From the NCBI GenBank assembly GCA_964486335.1, contig CAZAMB010000005.1, positions 1 through 64,000 of the forward strand: a stretch of DNA of 64,000 bases, in the 5' to 3' direction. Source of the stretch: CAZAMB01 sp964486335 (lineage in GTDB: Bacteria; Planctomycetota; Phycisphaerae; UBA1845). A program made the position numbers and the translations under genes. Positions 24,216-33,455 of the stretch are shown in pieces. Numbering within the stretch: the first letter of the stretch is position 1; each line of letters opens with the position of its first letter. Under the pieces are notes generated by a model. The model was not told the DNA's origin. It saw only the letters and a program-made list of their open reading frames with translations, and made no database searches.

Positions 24216-24635
24216 ATGTTCGGCGCACTGGATACGGCAACATCGGGGTTGGTCGCGCAGCGCACGCAGCTCGATGTCATTGCCGGGAACATTGCCATGA
24301 AGGACGTAACGCGTGACGAATTCGGTCAGTCGATCCCTTTTCGCCGGCGCGTGGCGTTGTTCGCCGCGACTGACGGGGCACGCGGAAGTGAATCGGTCGG
24401 CGTGCGCGTGGCCGGTATTGCCGAGGATCCATCGCCGTTCGGGCTTCGATGGGATCCGGGACATGTCGACGCGATCAAGGACGGTCGTGAAAAGGGATAC
24501 GTTCGTGTTTCCAACGTGGACTATCACACGGAAATGGTGAATGCGATGGTCGCGGCACGTGCGTATGAAGCAAACGTGACGGTCGCGGAAATGGCCAAGC
24601 GCATGGCGGCCACGACATTGACGCTGCTGGCTTAG
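24216..24635 (+). CDS. flgC: Flagellar basal-body rod protein FlgC
   Basis: 139 residues. N-terminus FGALDTATSGLVAQRTQLDV followed by IAGNIAMKDVTRDE is a variant of the rod motif (normally ANIANxxT), and the C-terminus NVDYHTEMVNAMVAARAYEA is strongly FlgC-like. Proximal rod subunit. It lies 42 bases after flgB. The substitution of the usual Asn-rich motif by MKDVT is slightly unusual. Confidence 0.94.
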   Translation: MFGALDTATSGLVAQRTQLDVIAGNIAMKDVTRDEFGQSIPFRRRVALFAATDGARGSESVGVRVAGIAEDPSPFGLRWDPGHVDAIKDGREKGYVRVSNVDYHTEMVNAMVAARAYEANVTVAEMAKRMAATTLTLLA

Positions 24636-24734
24636 CGCTCGCGGCTTCGACGGGAAGGAGTCTCGTTGAATCGACGCAACGGATTCCTGAAGCGATCGGA
24701 CGGTTTTTCGTGTTGAAGGGACGAGGCGGAAGTC

Positions 24735-25052
24735 ATGACTGATTCAATTCAGTTTCCGAATCCCGGTCTCGGCGTCGGGGCGGGTGGTCCGATCGTCCCG
24801 GGGCGAGCAGATCCGGGTGTGCCGGGTGAGGGCAAGGACTTTCGTTCGATTCTGCTTAACAGTCTCGACGAGGTGAACCGGTTGCAAGGTGAAGCGGACC
24901 TTGGCGTGCAACGGTTGATGACGGGTGAAACGGGCAACGTTGCGGAGGTGATGGCGGCGGTGAACAAGGCGGGAATCGCCTTTGATCTGCTGATGGAGAT
25001 TCGAAACAAGCTGACCGAGGCGTATCAAGAAATCCAGCAGATGCGAGTGTAA
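24735..25052 (+). CDS. fliE: Flagellar hook-basal body protein FliE
   Basis: 105 residues with the FliE pattern FRSILLNSLDEVNRLQGEAD, LMTGETGNVAEVMAAVNKAG and the C-terminal LLMEIRNKLTEAYQEIQQM. Connects the MS ring (FliF) to the rod. Sits between flgC and fliF as in the standard order. Confidence 0.95.
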   Translation: MTDSIQFPNPGLGVGAGGPIVPGRADPGVPGEGKDFRSILLNSLDEVNRLQGEADLGVQRLMTGETGNVAEVMAAVNKAGIAFDLLMEIRNKLTEAYQEIQQMRV

Positions 25053-25135
25053 CGATGTTTGTTGTTGAAAGGGATTTCGGATTCTCCGCGCGGCGAGGCG
25101 GCGCTGAATTCGCCCGGTTCTGGAATTAGGGCACC

Positions 25136-26812
25136 ATGGAAAGACTTCGTCGACTGTTGACGTTCATTCAGAGTCGAATGAGCGTCCTGACGTTATCGCA
25201 GCGCCTGGCGATTGGACTGTGCGCGGCGCTCATCGCCGGGTCATTCCTCTGGATGCTGCAATGGTCCTCCACTCCCGATCTGACGCCGCTGGTCACGCGC
25301 GATTTCAGTTATGCCGAGTTGGACGCCGCGGAAAAAGCCGTCAAGGCGAACAACATCCCTTACGAAGTTCACGGTACGACGTTGTTCGTGCGCGCCGCCG
25401 ATCGACACAATGCGCTGCGGATTCTACATGCCGCCAATGCACTCCCGGAAGGGAGTCTTTTCGATATGGCCGCGGCCGTCGCCGACCAGAATCCATTTCA
25501 GGCGCCCGAACAGCGCATGTACTCGCAGAACTACGCGATGGGCAACGAACTGGCAAAGATCATTGCGACGGCGCCGTTCGTCAAGGACGCGCGCGTTCTC
25601 ATTAATCCGCGAACGAAACGGCGCCTCGGCGGAGCATCGGACATTCCGACGGCTTCGGTGGCGCTGAATCTGGAGCCGAATCATGAGTTGAATGAGGGTA
25701 TGGTGGACGGGTTCGCGAAGCTCGTGGCCGGCGCGGTGGCGGGATTGAAACCGCAAAACGTCGCCATCACGGATGTGCGGACCGGGCGATCCTACAACGT
25801 GCCCGCGGCGGATGACTTGCTGAGTTTCGATGCGCTTGGGATGGAACAAAAGCGGGAAGAGCACCTGCGATCCAAAATTCTGGCGAACCTGGCGGACGTT
25901 CCGGGCGTGCGCGTCGCCGTTCGGGTAGAGCTCGACACGGTCAAGCGAGTGACGCAGAAGCTTAAGCATGACGCGCCGCAAACCAAAACGGAATCGAGCC
26001 ACTCCAGCGAGTCGGCCGGCGAGTCGCGTCCGACGGAGCCGGGTGTTCAGGCGAATCTGGGAACGGCCGTCACCAATTCGGGAGGAGGGGGCGGGAACAC
26101 GAGTGAGGAGACCAAGGTCGAGAACTTTGAACCCAAGGTGAGTCAGACTGAGACGATTGAGCAGATGCCGTTTGCGGTGAAGAAAGTCACTGCGGCGATC
26201 GGCATCCCGCGGAGCTTCATCGCGGGGGTTTTCAAGCTGCGGAATCCCGATCAGCCTGAGCCCAAGGACTCCGATCCGGCGTTTACTTCGTTGCGCGAGG
26301 AGCAAATCAAACGGGTGCGAGCGAGCGTTGAGAAAATCGTGATGGCGCGGAACCCGGAGGACGTCGAAGTCGACGTGTATCCGGATGTGGAGTGGAGCGT
26401 CGAGGGAGGAAGTTGGAGCCGCGCGCCCGGCGGCACGGGGGTGGTTCAGGCGGGGGCTGACGGGCTAGATCCGCTCGGATTGCTGCGCACCTATGGGCCG
26501 CAGGCGGGTCTGGGTGTGCTGGCACTAATGAGTCTCTTCATGGTGTCGCGCATCGCGAACCGAGCCTCGAGAGCGGCATCGGGGGTGGCGGCGATGGACA
26601 TCGCGGGCGGACCATCGGGAGACGAACCGTTGTTGGCGTCCGGTGCGTATCCGATCGGCCAGGCGGCCGTCTCCGAAAGCGTATTGACGGGGCGTGAAGT
26701 GGACGTGGAAACGCTTCGCTACCAGGAGTTGGGAGAGGAAGTATCCAAGCTCGTTGAAAAGGACCCCGAAGGATCGGCCCAGCTCATCCGCCGCTGGATC
26801 GAGGATCCGTAA
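25136..26812 (+). CDS. fliF: Flagellar MS-ring protein FliF
   Basis: 558 residues, near the usual 550. N-terminal membrane segment (residues about 22-40, LAIGLCAALIAGSFLWMLQW), YscJ-type ring-building domains with FQAPEQRMYSQNYAMGNELA and VASVALNLEP-like TASVALNLEPNHELNEGMVD, a disordered Gly/Ser/Glu-rich loop (about 285-330), a second membrane segment (LGVLALMSLFMVSRIA) and the C-terminal FliG-binding tail (EEVSKLVEKDPEGSAQLIRR). Forms the MS ring that houses the export gate. Confidence 0.97.
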   Translation: MERLRRLLTFIQSRMSVLTLSQRLAIGLCAALIAGSFLWMLQWSSTPDLTPLVTRDFSYAELDAAEKAVKANNIPYEVHGTTLFVRAADRHNALRILHAANALPEGSLFDMAAAVADQNPFQAPEQRMYSQNYAMGNELAKIIATAPFVKDARVLINPRTKRRLGGASDIPTASVALNLEPNHELNEGMVDGFAKLVAGAVAGLKPQNVAITDVRTGRSYNVPAADDLLSFDALGMEQKREEHLRSKILANLADVPGVRVAVRVELDTVKRVTQKLKHDAPQTKTESSHSSESAGESRPTEPGVQANLGTAVTNSGGGGGNTSEETKVENFEPKVSQTETIEQMPFAVKKVTAAIGIPRSFIAGVFKLRNPDQPEPKDSDPAFTSLREEQIKRVRASVEKIVMARNPEDVEVDVYPDVEWSVEGGSWSRAPGGTGVVQAGADGLDPLGLLRTYGPQAGLGVLALMSLFMVSRIANRASRAASGVAAMDIAGGPSGDEPLLASGAYPIGQAAVSESVLTGREVDVETLRYQELGEEVSKLVEKDPEGSAQLIRRWIEDP

Positions 26813-26949
26813 CGGAGCGATGCCTACGGGCGTACCTCGAAGGCGAGAAGCCGTTCCAGCCGTGAAATGGGTGAGGCGGTATGGGCGTAGTTCATCAACG
26901 AACAAAAAGCGGCGGCATGCCGATCATTGAATTAGTCGGGAATTAGCGC

Positions 26950-28011
26950 ATGGGTAAACAAGAGGGATCGTCTGAGGCTGGGGGAGGCTCCGCCGTCGCC
27001 GAGGAATCGAGCGGACTGAAGGGCGTCGCCAAAGCCGCCATTCTGATGCTCAATCTGGAGGGCGAAGTCGCGGCCGCCGTCTTGCGGCACCTGGACGAAG
27101 AAATCGTCGAAGAAATCACGCGAGAAATCGCCAAGATCGATCTGGTCGGGCCCGACGAGCGCGGCAAAGTTATCGAGGAGTTCTACAATCTTGCGCTGGC
27201 CCGGTCCTACGCCAAGCAAGGCGGCGTTGCCTACGCCAAGCTCCTGCTTCAAAAGGCGCTGCCACCCGATCAGGCTTCCCACGTGATGAAGATGATCGAA
27301 CATCAGATTTATCGTAAACCGTTCTCGTTTCTCGCCAAGACGGATCCCGAGAACCTGACGAACTTCATTCAGGACGAACATCCGCAGACGATTGCGTTGA
27401 TTCTCGCGCACCTGACCGCGAGCAAGGCATCCGAGATTCTTTCGGGCCTTCCGCTGGCCAAGCAGCTTGAGGTCGTGAGCCGCATTTCGAATATGGACAA
27501 CACGAATCCGGAAGTGATTCGAGAGGTCGAGCAAGGGTTGGAGCTTCGGTTGTCAGGTGTCATGACGCAGACACTACAGAAAGTCGGCGGCGTCGAAGCG
27601 GTCGCGGAGATGCTGAACCTGGCGGATCGGTCAACGGAAAAGGGCATTCTCGAAGGGCTGGATGCGCAGGATCCTGATCTCGTCGAGCAGATTCGCCGCC
27701 TGATGTTCGTATTCGAGGACATTCTGCTCGTGAACGACAAGGGAATCCAGGCGGTGCTGAAGGAGATCGAAAACGAGGATTTGGCGCTGGCACTCAAGAC
27801 GGCCAGCGAGGAGCTTCGCGACAAGATTTTCCGCAACATGTCCGAAAGAGCCGCCCAATTGATCAAGGAAGACATGGAGTTCATGGGGCCGGTCCGTGTC
27901 AGCGATGTGGAGACGGCGCAACAGAAAATCGTCGATGTCGTGCGACGTCTCGAGGATTCCGGAGAGGTCATCATCTCCGGTCGCGGGGGCGAAAAGGACA
28001 TGGTGGTTTGA
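26950..28011 (+). CDS. fliG: Flagellar motor switch protein FliG
   Basis: 353 residues. Begins with a Gly/Ser-rich stretch, then AAILMLNLEGEVAAAVLRHL; the middle has DEHPQTIALILAHLTASKAS (conserved EHPQTIA) and the C-terminal torque helix with LKTASEELRDKIFRNMSERA and KEDMEFMGPVRVSDVETAQQ. FliG links the MS ring to the C ring and meets the stator MotA. Complete and of normal length. Confidence 0.97.
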   Translation: MGKQEGSSEAGGGSAVAEESSGLKGVAKAAILMLNLEGEVAAAVLRHLDEEIVEEITREIAKIDLVGPDERGKVIEEFYNLALARSYAKQGGVAYAKLLLQKALPPDQASHVMKMIEHQIYRKPFSFLAKTDPENLTNFIQDEHPQTIALILAHLTASKASEILSGLPLAKQLEVVSRISNMDNTNPEVIREVEQGLELRLSGVMTQTLQKVGGVEAVAEMLNLADRSTEKGILEGLDAQDPDLVEQIRRLMFVFEDILLVNDKGIQAVLKEIENEDLALALKTASEELRDKIFRNMSERAAQLIKEDMEFMGPVRVSDVETAQQKIVDVVRRLEDSGEVIISGRGGEKDMVV

Positions 28012-28037
28012 CGCCGGCGGCATGAGCGCCGGCCTCA

Positions 28038-28772
28038 TTGGGCGGGACGACAACAATGGCGACGTCGACGATTATCAAAGCCGGAGAAGCGGCGACCGTC
28101 TTGCGGCGACTTTCGACGGTCGACCTTGCGGACCATCTGGCCGAAGCCCGCGCGGTGATCGACGAAGCGAAGCGGCGTGCCGCGCAGATCGTCAGTCTGG
28201 CAGAGGAGCAGTCTCGCCTGGCGGCGGATTCGGTTTGCGCGGAAGCGTATCGGACCGGATACGAAAAGGGCTTGGAGGAGGGTACCGCCGCTGGACGAAA
28301 GGCGGCGTTCGAAAAGGCATGCGAGTCGTTCCACCGAGAGCAGGAAAATGTCGTTGCGATGATGAGGTCTGCGATTGAGCAAGTCAACGCGATGAAAGAC
28401 GAGCTTCGCGTGGCGGCGACCACCGATTTGATGGATTTTGCCATCGACGTGGCGGTTCGCCTGACGTACGCCATCGGCGATTTGCGCAGAGAATCGGCGA
28501 TGGAGAATCTCCGCCGTGCGCTCCACGTGGTCGGACTGAAAACGGATGTCACGGTTCGCGTTCATCCGAAGGACCTTTCGACATTGCGCACATTCGCTTC
28601 ATCGGTGTTGGACCAGTTAGACGCTGGGGCGTCAGTGGCGTTCGTCGAGGACGAGAAGCTTTCGCCGGGAGGGTGTCTGGTGGGCAACGATCGAACGCAG
28701 ATTGATGCGTCTCTTGAGACGCAGGTTGCGGAGTTGATCGCACAGTTGACGGGTTCTACAGCTGATGGTTGA
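28038..28772 (+). CDS. fliH: Flagellar assembly protein FliH
   Basis: 244 residues. Helical N-terminal region with the Gly-spaced stretch AYRTGYEKGLEEGTAAGRKA, typical of FliH (GxxxG repeats), and the C-terminal domain with DFAIDVAVRLT and VRVHPKDLSTLRTF. Stator-like regulator of the FliI ATPase. The fliI start overlaps its end by 8 bases. Confidence 0.9.
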   Translation: MGGTTTMATSTIIKAGEAATVLRRLSTVDLADHLAEARAVIDEAKRRAAQIVSLAEEQSRLAADSVCAEAYRTGYEKGLEEGTAAGRKAAFEKACESFHREQENVVAMMRSAIEQVNAMKDELRVAATTDLMDFAIDVAVRLTYAIGDLRRESAMENLRRALHVVGLKTDVTVRVHPKDLSTLRTFASSVLDQLDAGASVAFVEDEKLSPGGCLVGNDRTQIDASLETQVAELIAQLTGSTADG

Positions 28773-30141
28773 TCTGTTCGGCGAGCATCGATCGAGGTTG
28801 CAGGCGATACGCACGGTTCGCGTGAGCGGACGTGTTGTCGAAGCGACAGGTCTGACGGTTGTGGCCGACGGACTGCCGCTTTCCGTTGGATCGCTTTGCC
28901 GGATTGAGGCGTCGGGCGGAACGGCGATTGCGGCGCAACTGGTCGGGGTCCGCGGCGATCGAGCGATCTTGCTGCCGTTGGGTGATTCGGCCGGTGTGGC
29001 TGTCGGTGACCGCGTGACGGGAAGAAACGGTTCGCAGAGCGTGGCGGTGGGTCGACGAATGCTGGGGGCGGTGCTGAATGGGATGGGTCGTCCGATCGGC
29101 GGGTCGATGAACTATCCGGTCGAGGCGCATTATCCGGTGTATTGCGATGCTCCCTCGGCGCTGACTCGCGTTCCGATCGATCGGGTCCTGTCGACGGGCG
29201 TGCGGGTTATCGACGCGATGCACACGGTCGGTGGGGGTCAGCGGCTTGGCGTCTTCGCGGGAACGGGCGTCGGCAAGAGCGTGTTGCTCGGCATGATGGC
29301 ACGAGCGACGGCGGCGGACGTGGCGGTGCTGGCGCTGATCGGTGAGCGAGGTCGTGAAGTCGGCGACTTTCTTCGACGAGACCTGGGTGAGGAGGGAATG
29401 AAACGGTGCGTGATGGTCGTGAGCACGTCGGATGAATCACCATTATTGCGTGTTCGTGCTGGATTCGTCGCCACGGCCGTCGCGGAGTATTTTCGCGACT
29501 TGGGAAAAGACGTGCTCCTGATGATGGATTCGACGACGCGCCTTGCGATGGCTCAGCGACAAATCGGTCTGTCGGCCGGCGAGCCGCCGACCACCAAGGG
29601 GTATCCACCGAGCGTCTTCAGCCTGTTGCCGCGCCTCATGGAGCGAAGCGGACGGACCACGTCGGGCAGCATCACCGGACTCTATACGGTATTGGTAGAA
29701 GGCGACGATTTGAACGAACCGATCGCCGACGCGATTCGAGGAATCCTCGATGGGCACATCTGGCTGTCGCGTGATCTGGCGAATCGCGGACACTATCCGG
29801 CCGTTTCGGTGAACGAAAGCATCAGTCGAGTGATGGCGGACATCGTGGACGAGGAACATCGAGTCGCGGCGTCCTCATTGCGACGAGTGCTTGCGTCCTG
29901 GAATGACGTGGAAGACCTGGTCAACGTGGGAGCGTACGCGTCGGGTTCCAACATTGATTTTGACGTGGCCGTTCGAATGAAACCGGCCATTGATGCATTT
30001 CTGCGGCAATCCGTTCGGGAGACCCCATTGTTCTCAGAGACTCGACGCGAACTCGTCGAGCTGGCCCGAAAGCTCGGCGAGCTGCGAGCGCAGCTGACGC
30101 ACCGATCGGGCGGGCTGAAGGAAGAGAAGAAGAAGGATTAG
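28765..30141 (+). CDS. fliI: Flagellum-specific ATPase FliI
   Basis: 458 residues. Walker A GVFAGTGVGKSVLLGMMAR and Walker B DVLLMMDSTTRLAMAQRQIG are clear; LVEGDDLNEPIADAIRGILD and DGHIWLSRDLANRGHYPAVS are typical of F1-like type III export ATPases. Energises substrate release from chaperones at the export gate. Ends in a Lys-rich tail (GLKEEKKKD). Confidence 0.97.
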   Translation: MVDLFGEHRSRLQAIRTVRVSGRVVEATGLTVVADGLPLSVGSLCRIEASGGTAIAAQLVGVRGDRAILLPLGDSAGVAVGDRVTGRNGSQSVAVGRRMLGAVLNGMGRPIGGSMNYPVEAHYPVYCDAPSALTRVPIDRVLSTGVRVIDAMHTVGGGQRLGVFAGTGVGKSVLLGMMARATAADVAVLALIGERGREVGDFLRRDLGEEGMKRCVMVVSTSDESPLLRVRAGFVATAVAEYFRDLGKDVLLMMDSTTRLAMAQRQIGLSAGEPPTTKGYPPSVFSLLPRLMERSGRTTSGSITGLYTVLVEGDDLNEPIADAIRGILDGHIWLSRDLANRGHYPAVSVNESISRVMADIVDEEHRVAASSLRRVLASWNDVEDLVNVGAYASGSNIDFDVAVRMKPAIDAFLRQSVRETPLFSETRRELVELARKLGELRAQLTHRSGGLKEEKKKD

Positions 30142-30156
30142 GATTTAAAGAGGATC

Positions 30157-30633
30157 ATGGCGAAGAAGTTCCATTTTCGACTCGAAGCGGTGCAGGCCAT
30201 GCGGGCGCGAGAGCGCGATGAGCGTCGGCGCGCCGTGGCCGATGCCGTTCGGGCGGTCACCGCCGAGGAGCGGCGTATCGATCTTCTTTCGGAGCAGTTG
30301 CGCGACAATGTCAAGCAGACGCGCGACGAGCGGAGCGGAAACCGATTGGACCTCGTAGCGCTGCGAGGTCAGCAGTTTCATCAGAGCTGGCTTCACGGGC
30401 GTTTGTTCGAGTCCTTCAAGGCGCTTTCCGAAAGTGAAAAGACCTTGGAGGTCGAACGTGCCAAACTCGGATTGGCATCGTCGCGCCTCAAGGCAATCGA
30501 AAAGCTGCGAGAAAAGCGATGGATTCAGCATGTGAAACAACTTGATCGGGAAGAGCAGGCGATCAATGACGAGTCGGCCGGCCGCACTGCATTGTGCATC
30601 GTAGGCGGAACCTGGATCGACGGCGAAACGTGA
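30157..30633 (+). CDS. fliJ: Flagellar export protein FliJ
   Basis: 158 residues, almost wholly coiled coil, starting KKFHFRLEAVQAMRARERDE, the typical FliJ opening (F-LE-VL-R). Central stalk of the FliI hexamer. The TGA overlaps the motE ATG (TGATG). Confidence 0.88.
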   Translation: MAKKFHFRLEAVQAMRARERDERRRAVADAVRAVTAEERRIDLLSEQLRDNVKQTRDERSGNRLDLVALRGQQFHQSWLHGRLFESFKALSESEKTLEVERAKLGLASSRLKAIEKLREKRWIQHVKQLDREEQAINDESAGRTALCIVGGTWIDGET

Positions 30634-31337
30634 TGGTCGGACAAAAGGGAATGTTGAAACGAGCATACGACACGATGGCGCTGTTGGCATTGCTCAACCT
30701 GTTCGGCGTTGTAGCCATCGTAGGCTCGCTGGCAGCGACCGGATCACTCACCAGGGAACGAGCATCAGCCGTGGTTGATATCCTCCGAGGTCGCACGCCC
30801 TATTGGGATGTTCCGACGACTCCAGACGGATCGCCGACAAGCGTTCCGCTGGACGTTCTCCATCAATCGGACGGACCGTCCAAGCCGCTGGTGGCGGCGT
30901 CCGAACTCGAGCTGGAGGTCGTTCATCGCGAATCGGAGCGGCTGAAAACGGAGATCGAGCAGCGACTTGCGCTGGCCAACGGCATCATGCTAAAGATTCA
31001 GGAGGAACGGGAAACCTTTCGCAAGGAACGAGAGGAAGCCGCGAAACGCGACGAAGCCCTGAGTTTCAAGCAACGGGAGGAAGGATTTCGAAAACAGTTG
31101 GAGATTTTGGAGACACTCCCGGCCAAGATGGCGCTCGAGCACCTCCTGGGTCTCAATGATGTCGAGGCGGCGGCAAACATGCTCGTGGTCATGGACACGG
31201 GGCGGGCGAAGAAAATTGTTGAAGCGGCCAAGCGGGGATCGGATCTCGAACGAATGAAGGCCATTCTCCAGAAGCTGCCCGATGCGCAACTTGCGGAGCC
31301 GAACGCGCCGACAGACGGCACGGAGGAGGAGCCATGA
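30633..31337 (+). CDS. motE: MotE-like flagellar motor/export support protein
   Basis: 234 residues from ATG at 30633. One N-terminal membrane segment (MALLALLNLFGVVAIVGSLA), a long coiled coil rich in Glu/Lys (about residues 90-150), and a C-terminal MgtE-N-like segment (LPAKMALEHLLGLNDVEAAA, MDTGRAKKIVEAAK). This architecture and its place between fliJ and fliK match MotE, described as chaperoning MotC or stabilising motors in other phyla. Orthology is inferred from layout. Confidence 0.72.
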   Translation: MVGQKGMLKRAYDTMALLALLNLFGVVAIVGSLAATGSLTRERASAVVDILRGRTPYWDVPTTPDGSPTSVPLDVLHQSDGPSKPLVAASELELEVVHRESERLKTEIEQRLALANGIMLKIQEERETFRKEREEAAKRDEALSFKQREEGFRKQLEILETLPAKMALEHLLGLNDVEAAANMLVVMDTGRAKKIVEAAKRGSDLERMKAILQKLPDAQLAEPNAPTDGTEEEP

Positions 31338-32650
31338 CGACTACGGCGCAGATTCAAGGTGAATCACGACCGGCGAATCGTTTGAACGATCGTTCGTCAA
31401 TGCGGGCGGCGAGTCCGATTCCGTCCGCTGGAGAATCTTCGGGCGCGTTTCCGGATCTGCTCAGTGTGGCGTCAAAGCGATTCAATGCGCCGATGATCGG
31501 CAACGAAGACGCGTCGCCGGAGCGCATGTTCGAGCCGAAGGAAGAAAGCCCCCGTGCCCGTCGCGCGCAAGACGCGCGCGACACGGATCGCGCGCGAATC
31601 GCGGATGATGCGAACATGAGGCAGGATCGACGGGTCGGTACAGAGGCACGGAAGGAATTGAAGCAGATTGCCGCGGCGCACGAAGCGACGCGCGCATCCC
31701 GCTCCGACTTACAGATGGCGGGGAGGTCGGACGCGTTTGCCTCCGACCTCGAAAGTCTCTTGCAGAGTCGTTTGTCCTCATCCGGTGAATCCGGAAAGCA
31801 ACAGGACTTTAGGCCGCCCGTGGTGACACCGCATGCCATGTCGCAAGAGGTGTGGTCACGGACCTCGGGACACGCCGAGAACAAGACGGCCTTTGCCGAG
31901 CCGCATCAGTTTCCGTCGGGCGATTCGGTCTCGTTCGGTCGCGGCGCTGCCCAAGGAAGGCAAGCGGCAGCTTTGGAATCAAGTGGAGGACGGGCTGGCA
32001 CGGCGGCGTCGGAATTGGCCAGAATGCTGGCCGGCGTTCGAGGTTCGGATACGGCGGCGCGAGACGTTCCGGCGGCGTCAACGTTGGATGCTGGGAATCG
32101 GTCGGTGTCTCGTGAATCCTCGAAGTCCGCACCGGAGAAGAGCGGGAATGGAAAGAATGAGTCTCAGGAGATGAATGCAAGGAAGGCCGAGGAACCGACC
32201 GGGACTCCGTTCGCGCGCCTCGTTCGATTGCTGCGGACCCAGACGGACCGGCAGTCGTCGGCCCGAGTCATGCTCGATCCTCCGGAATTGGGGCGTATTC
32301 AGGTTCGAATAAAGATGAATGGCGACCGAGTGGATGTGGGTGTCGAAACGGAGACCTCGGCGGCACGCGATTTGGTCCGGAGCCGGGCCGAACAATTGAA
32401 ATCGTCCCTGGAACAAGGCGGGTTGGTGGTGAATCGGTTTGAGATTCAGACCAACGTCGCAGGGTTGTTTGACATTCAGCCGATCCAGAGAGACCGGCGC
32501 CGGTCGGTCGCGATGGAAAATTTGCGCCCCACTAGTTTCATCGCACCGCTGGGTTTGACGAGCGATCAAGAGCAGAGCCGGACGGAGAGATTGAATAATG
32601 CACCGAATGCGCCAACTTCACGAAACAACGGAATTGACTTGCGCGTTTGA
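31334..32650 (+). CDS. fliK: Flagellar hook-length control protein FliK
   Basis: 438 residues. The first 270 are disordered, rich in Ser, Arg, Ala and Glu, as expected for the FliK ruler region; residues about 295-375 are the Flg_hook domain with SARVMLDPPELGRIQVRIKM and LKSSLEQGGLVVNRFEI. It measures hook length and triggers the export specificity switch in FlhB. Overlaps motE by 4 bases. Confidence 0.93.
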   Translation: MTTTAQIQGESRPANRLNDRSSMRAASPIPSAGESSGAFPDLLSVASKRFNAPMIGNEDASPERMFEPKEESPRARRAQDARDTDRARIADDANMRQDRRVGTEARKELKQIAAAHEATRASRSDLQMAGRSDAFASDLESLLQSRLSSSGESGKQQDFRPPVVTPHAMSQEVWSRTSGHAENKTAFAEPHQFPSGDSVSFGRGAAQGRQAAALESSGGRAGTAASELARMLAGVRGSDTAARDVPAASTLDAGNRSVSRESSKSAPEKSGNGKNESQEMNARKAEEPTGTPFARLVRLLRTQTDRQSSARVMLDPPELGRIQVRIKMNGDRVDVGVETETSAARDLVRSRAEQLKSSLEQGGLVVNRFEIQTNVAGLFDIQPIQRDRRRSVAMENLRPTSFIAPLGLTSDQEQSRTERLNNAPNAPTSRNNGIDLRV

Positions 32651-32730
32651 TCCGAGCGCTCATTGCGCCGAAACAATATCGACCGCGCTTGAATCGTTCG
32701 GCGCGAACAGGGAATAGTCAGGAGGTTGCT

Positions 32731-33342
32731 ATGGAATCCATCGCCGCAACGGGTTTGTTGAATTCGACAGCCGCGCCTCGATCATCCGCCGCGTTCTCCG
32801 ACCTCGGGAGTCAGGACTTCCTCAAGCTGATGCTGACGGAACTGACGAATCAGGATCCGCTGGCGCCGACAGACAACGAGGCCTTGCTGCGACAGATTTC
32901 ATCGATCCGTGAAATCGAGCTGTCCACCTCGCTTTCGGACACACTTCAGAAGTTGACCGGTCAACAGCAGATCGGTTCGGCGTCGTCGCTCATTGGACAA
33001 TATGTGTCCTCCGTACCGGGTGCGACCGGAGAGAGTGCGCGCGGCGTCGTGGTCGGCGTGCGATTCGGCGAAGGCGGCCAGCCCGTGCTTATGCTTTCAA
33101 GTGGAGCGCAAGTGCCGTTGAATCAACTGGAAACCGTTCAATCTCCCTTGCTTGCGGCTCAGGAACTGATTGGTCGCGCCATCGTCGGATTGGATCGACG
33201 AGATCCGACCGACGTGCGCGTGGTTGAGGGAGTGGTGACGGGGGCAAGCGTCGCCGAGGACGGCGAAGCAATGCTTGAAATGGACGGTGGCGCGGAGCTT
33301 CGTCTCCGGGACGTCGTAAACGTCGTGTCCGGTGAAGCATAA
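32731..33342 (+). CDS. flgD: Flagellar hook capping protein FlgD
   Basis: 203 residues from ATG at 32731, decided by AGGAGG 5 bases upstream; the frame is open further 5' into fliK's end. FlgD_N signature: LGSQDFLKLMLTELTNQDPL, APTDNEALLRQISSIREIEL. The C-terminal part is the usual beta-sandwich region. Scaffold for hook polymerisation. Confidence 0.95.
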   Translation: MESIAATGLLNSTAAPRSSAAFSDLGSQDFLKLMLTELTNQDPLAPTDNEALLRQISSIREIELSTSLSDTLQKLTGQQQIGSASSLIGQYVSSVPGATGESARGVVVGVRFGEGGQPVLMLSSGAQVPLNQLETVQSPLLAAQELIGRAIVGLDRRDPTDVRVVEGVVTGASVAEDGEAMLEMDGGAELRLRDVVNVVSGEA

Positions 33343-33455
33343 CTGGAGGGAGCGTTCATCAAGAACAGTTGAGTGCATGGTTGTTTTTCCGCGTTGCGGA
33401 TTTCCATCTGAGCTGCTTGTTTTGCGCCTTGGGCGCTGATTGGGGACGTTCACTG

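Noticed and set aside
33385..33410. TGGTTGTTTTTCCGC ahead of flgE as a second sigma-54 promoter
   Set aside because: GG and GC spacing fits, but CACG and TTGC positions are mostly mismatched.
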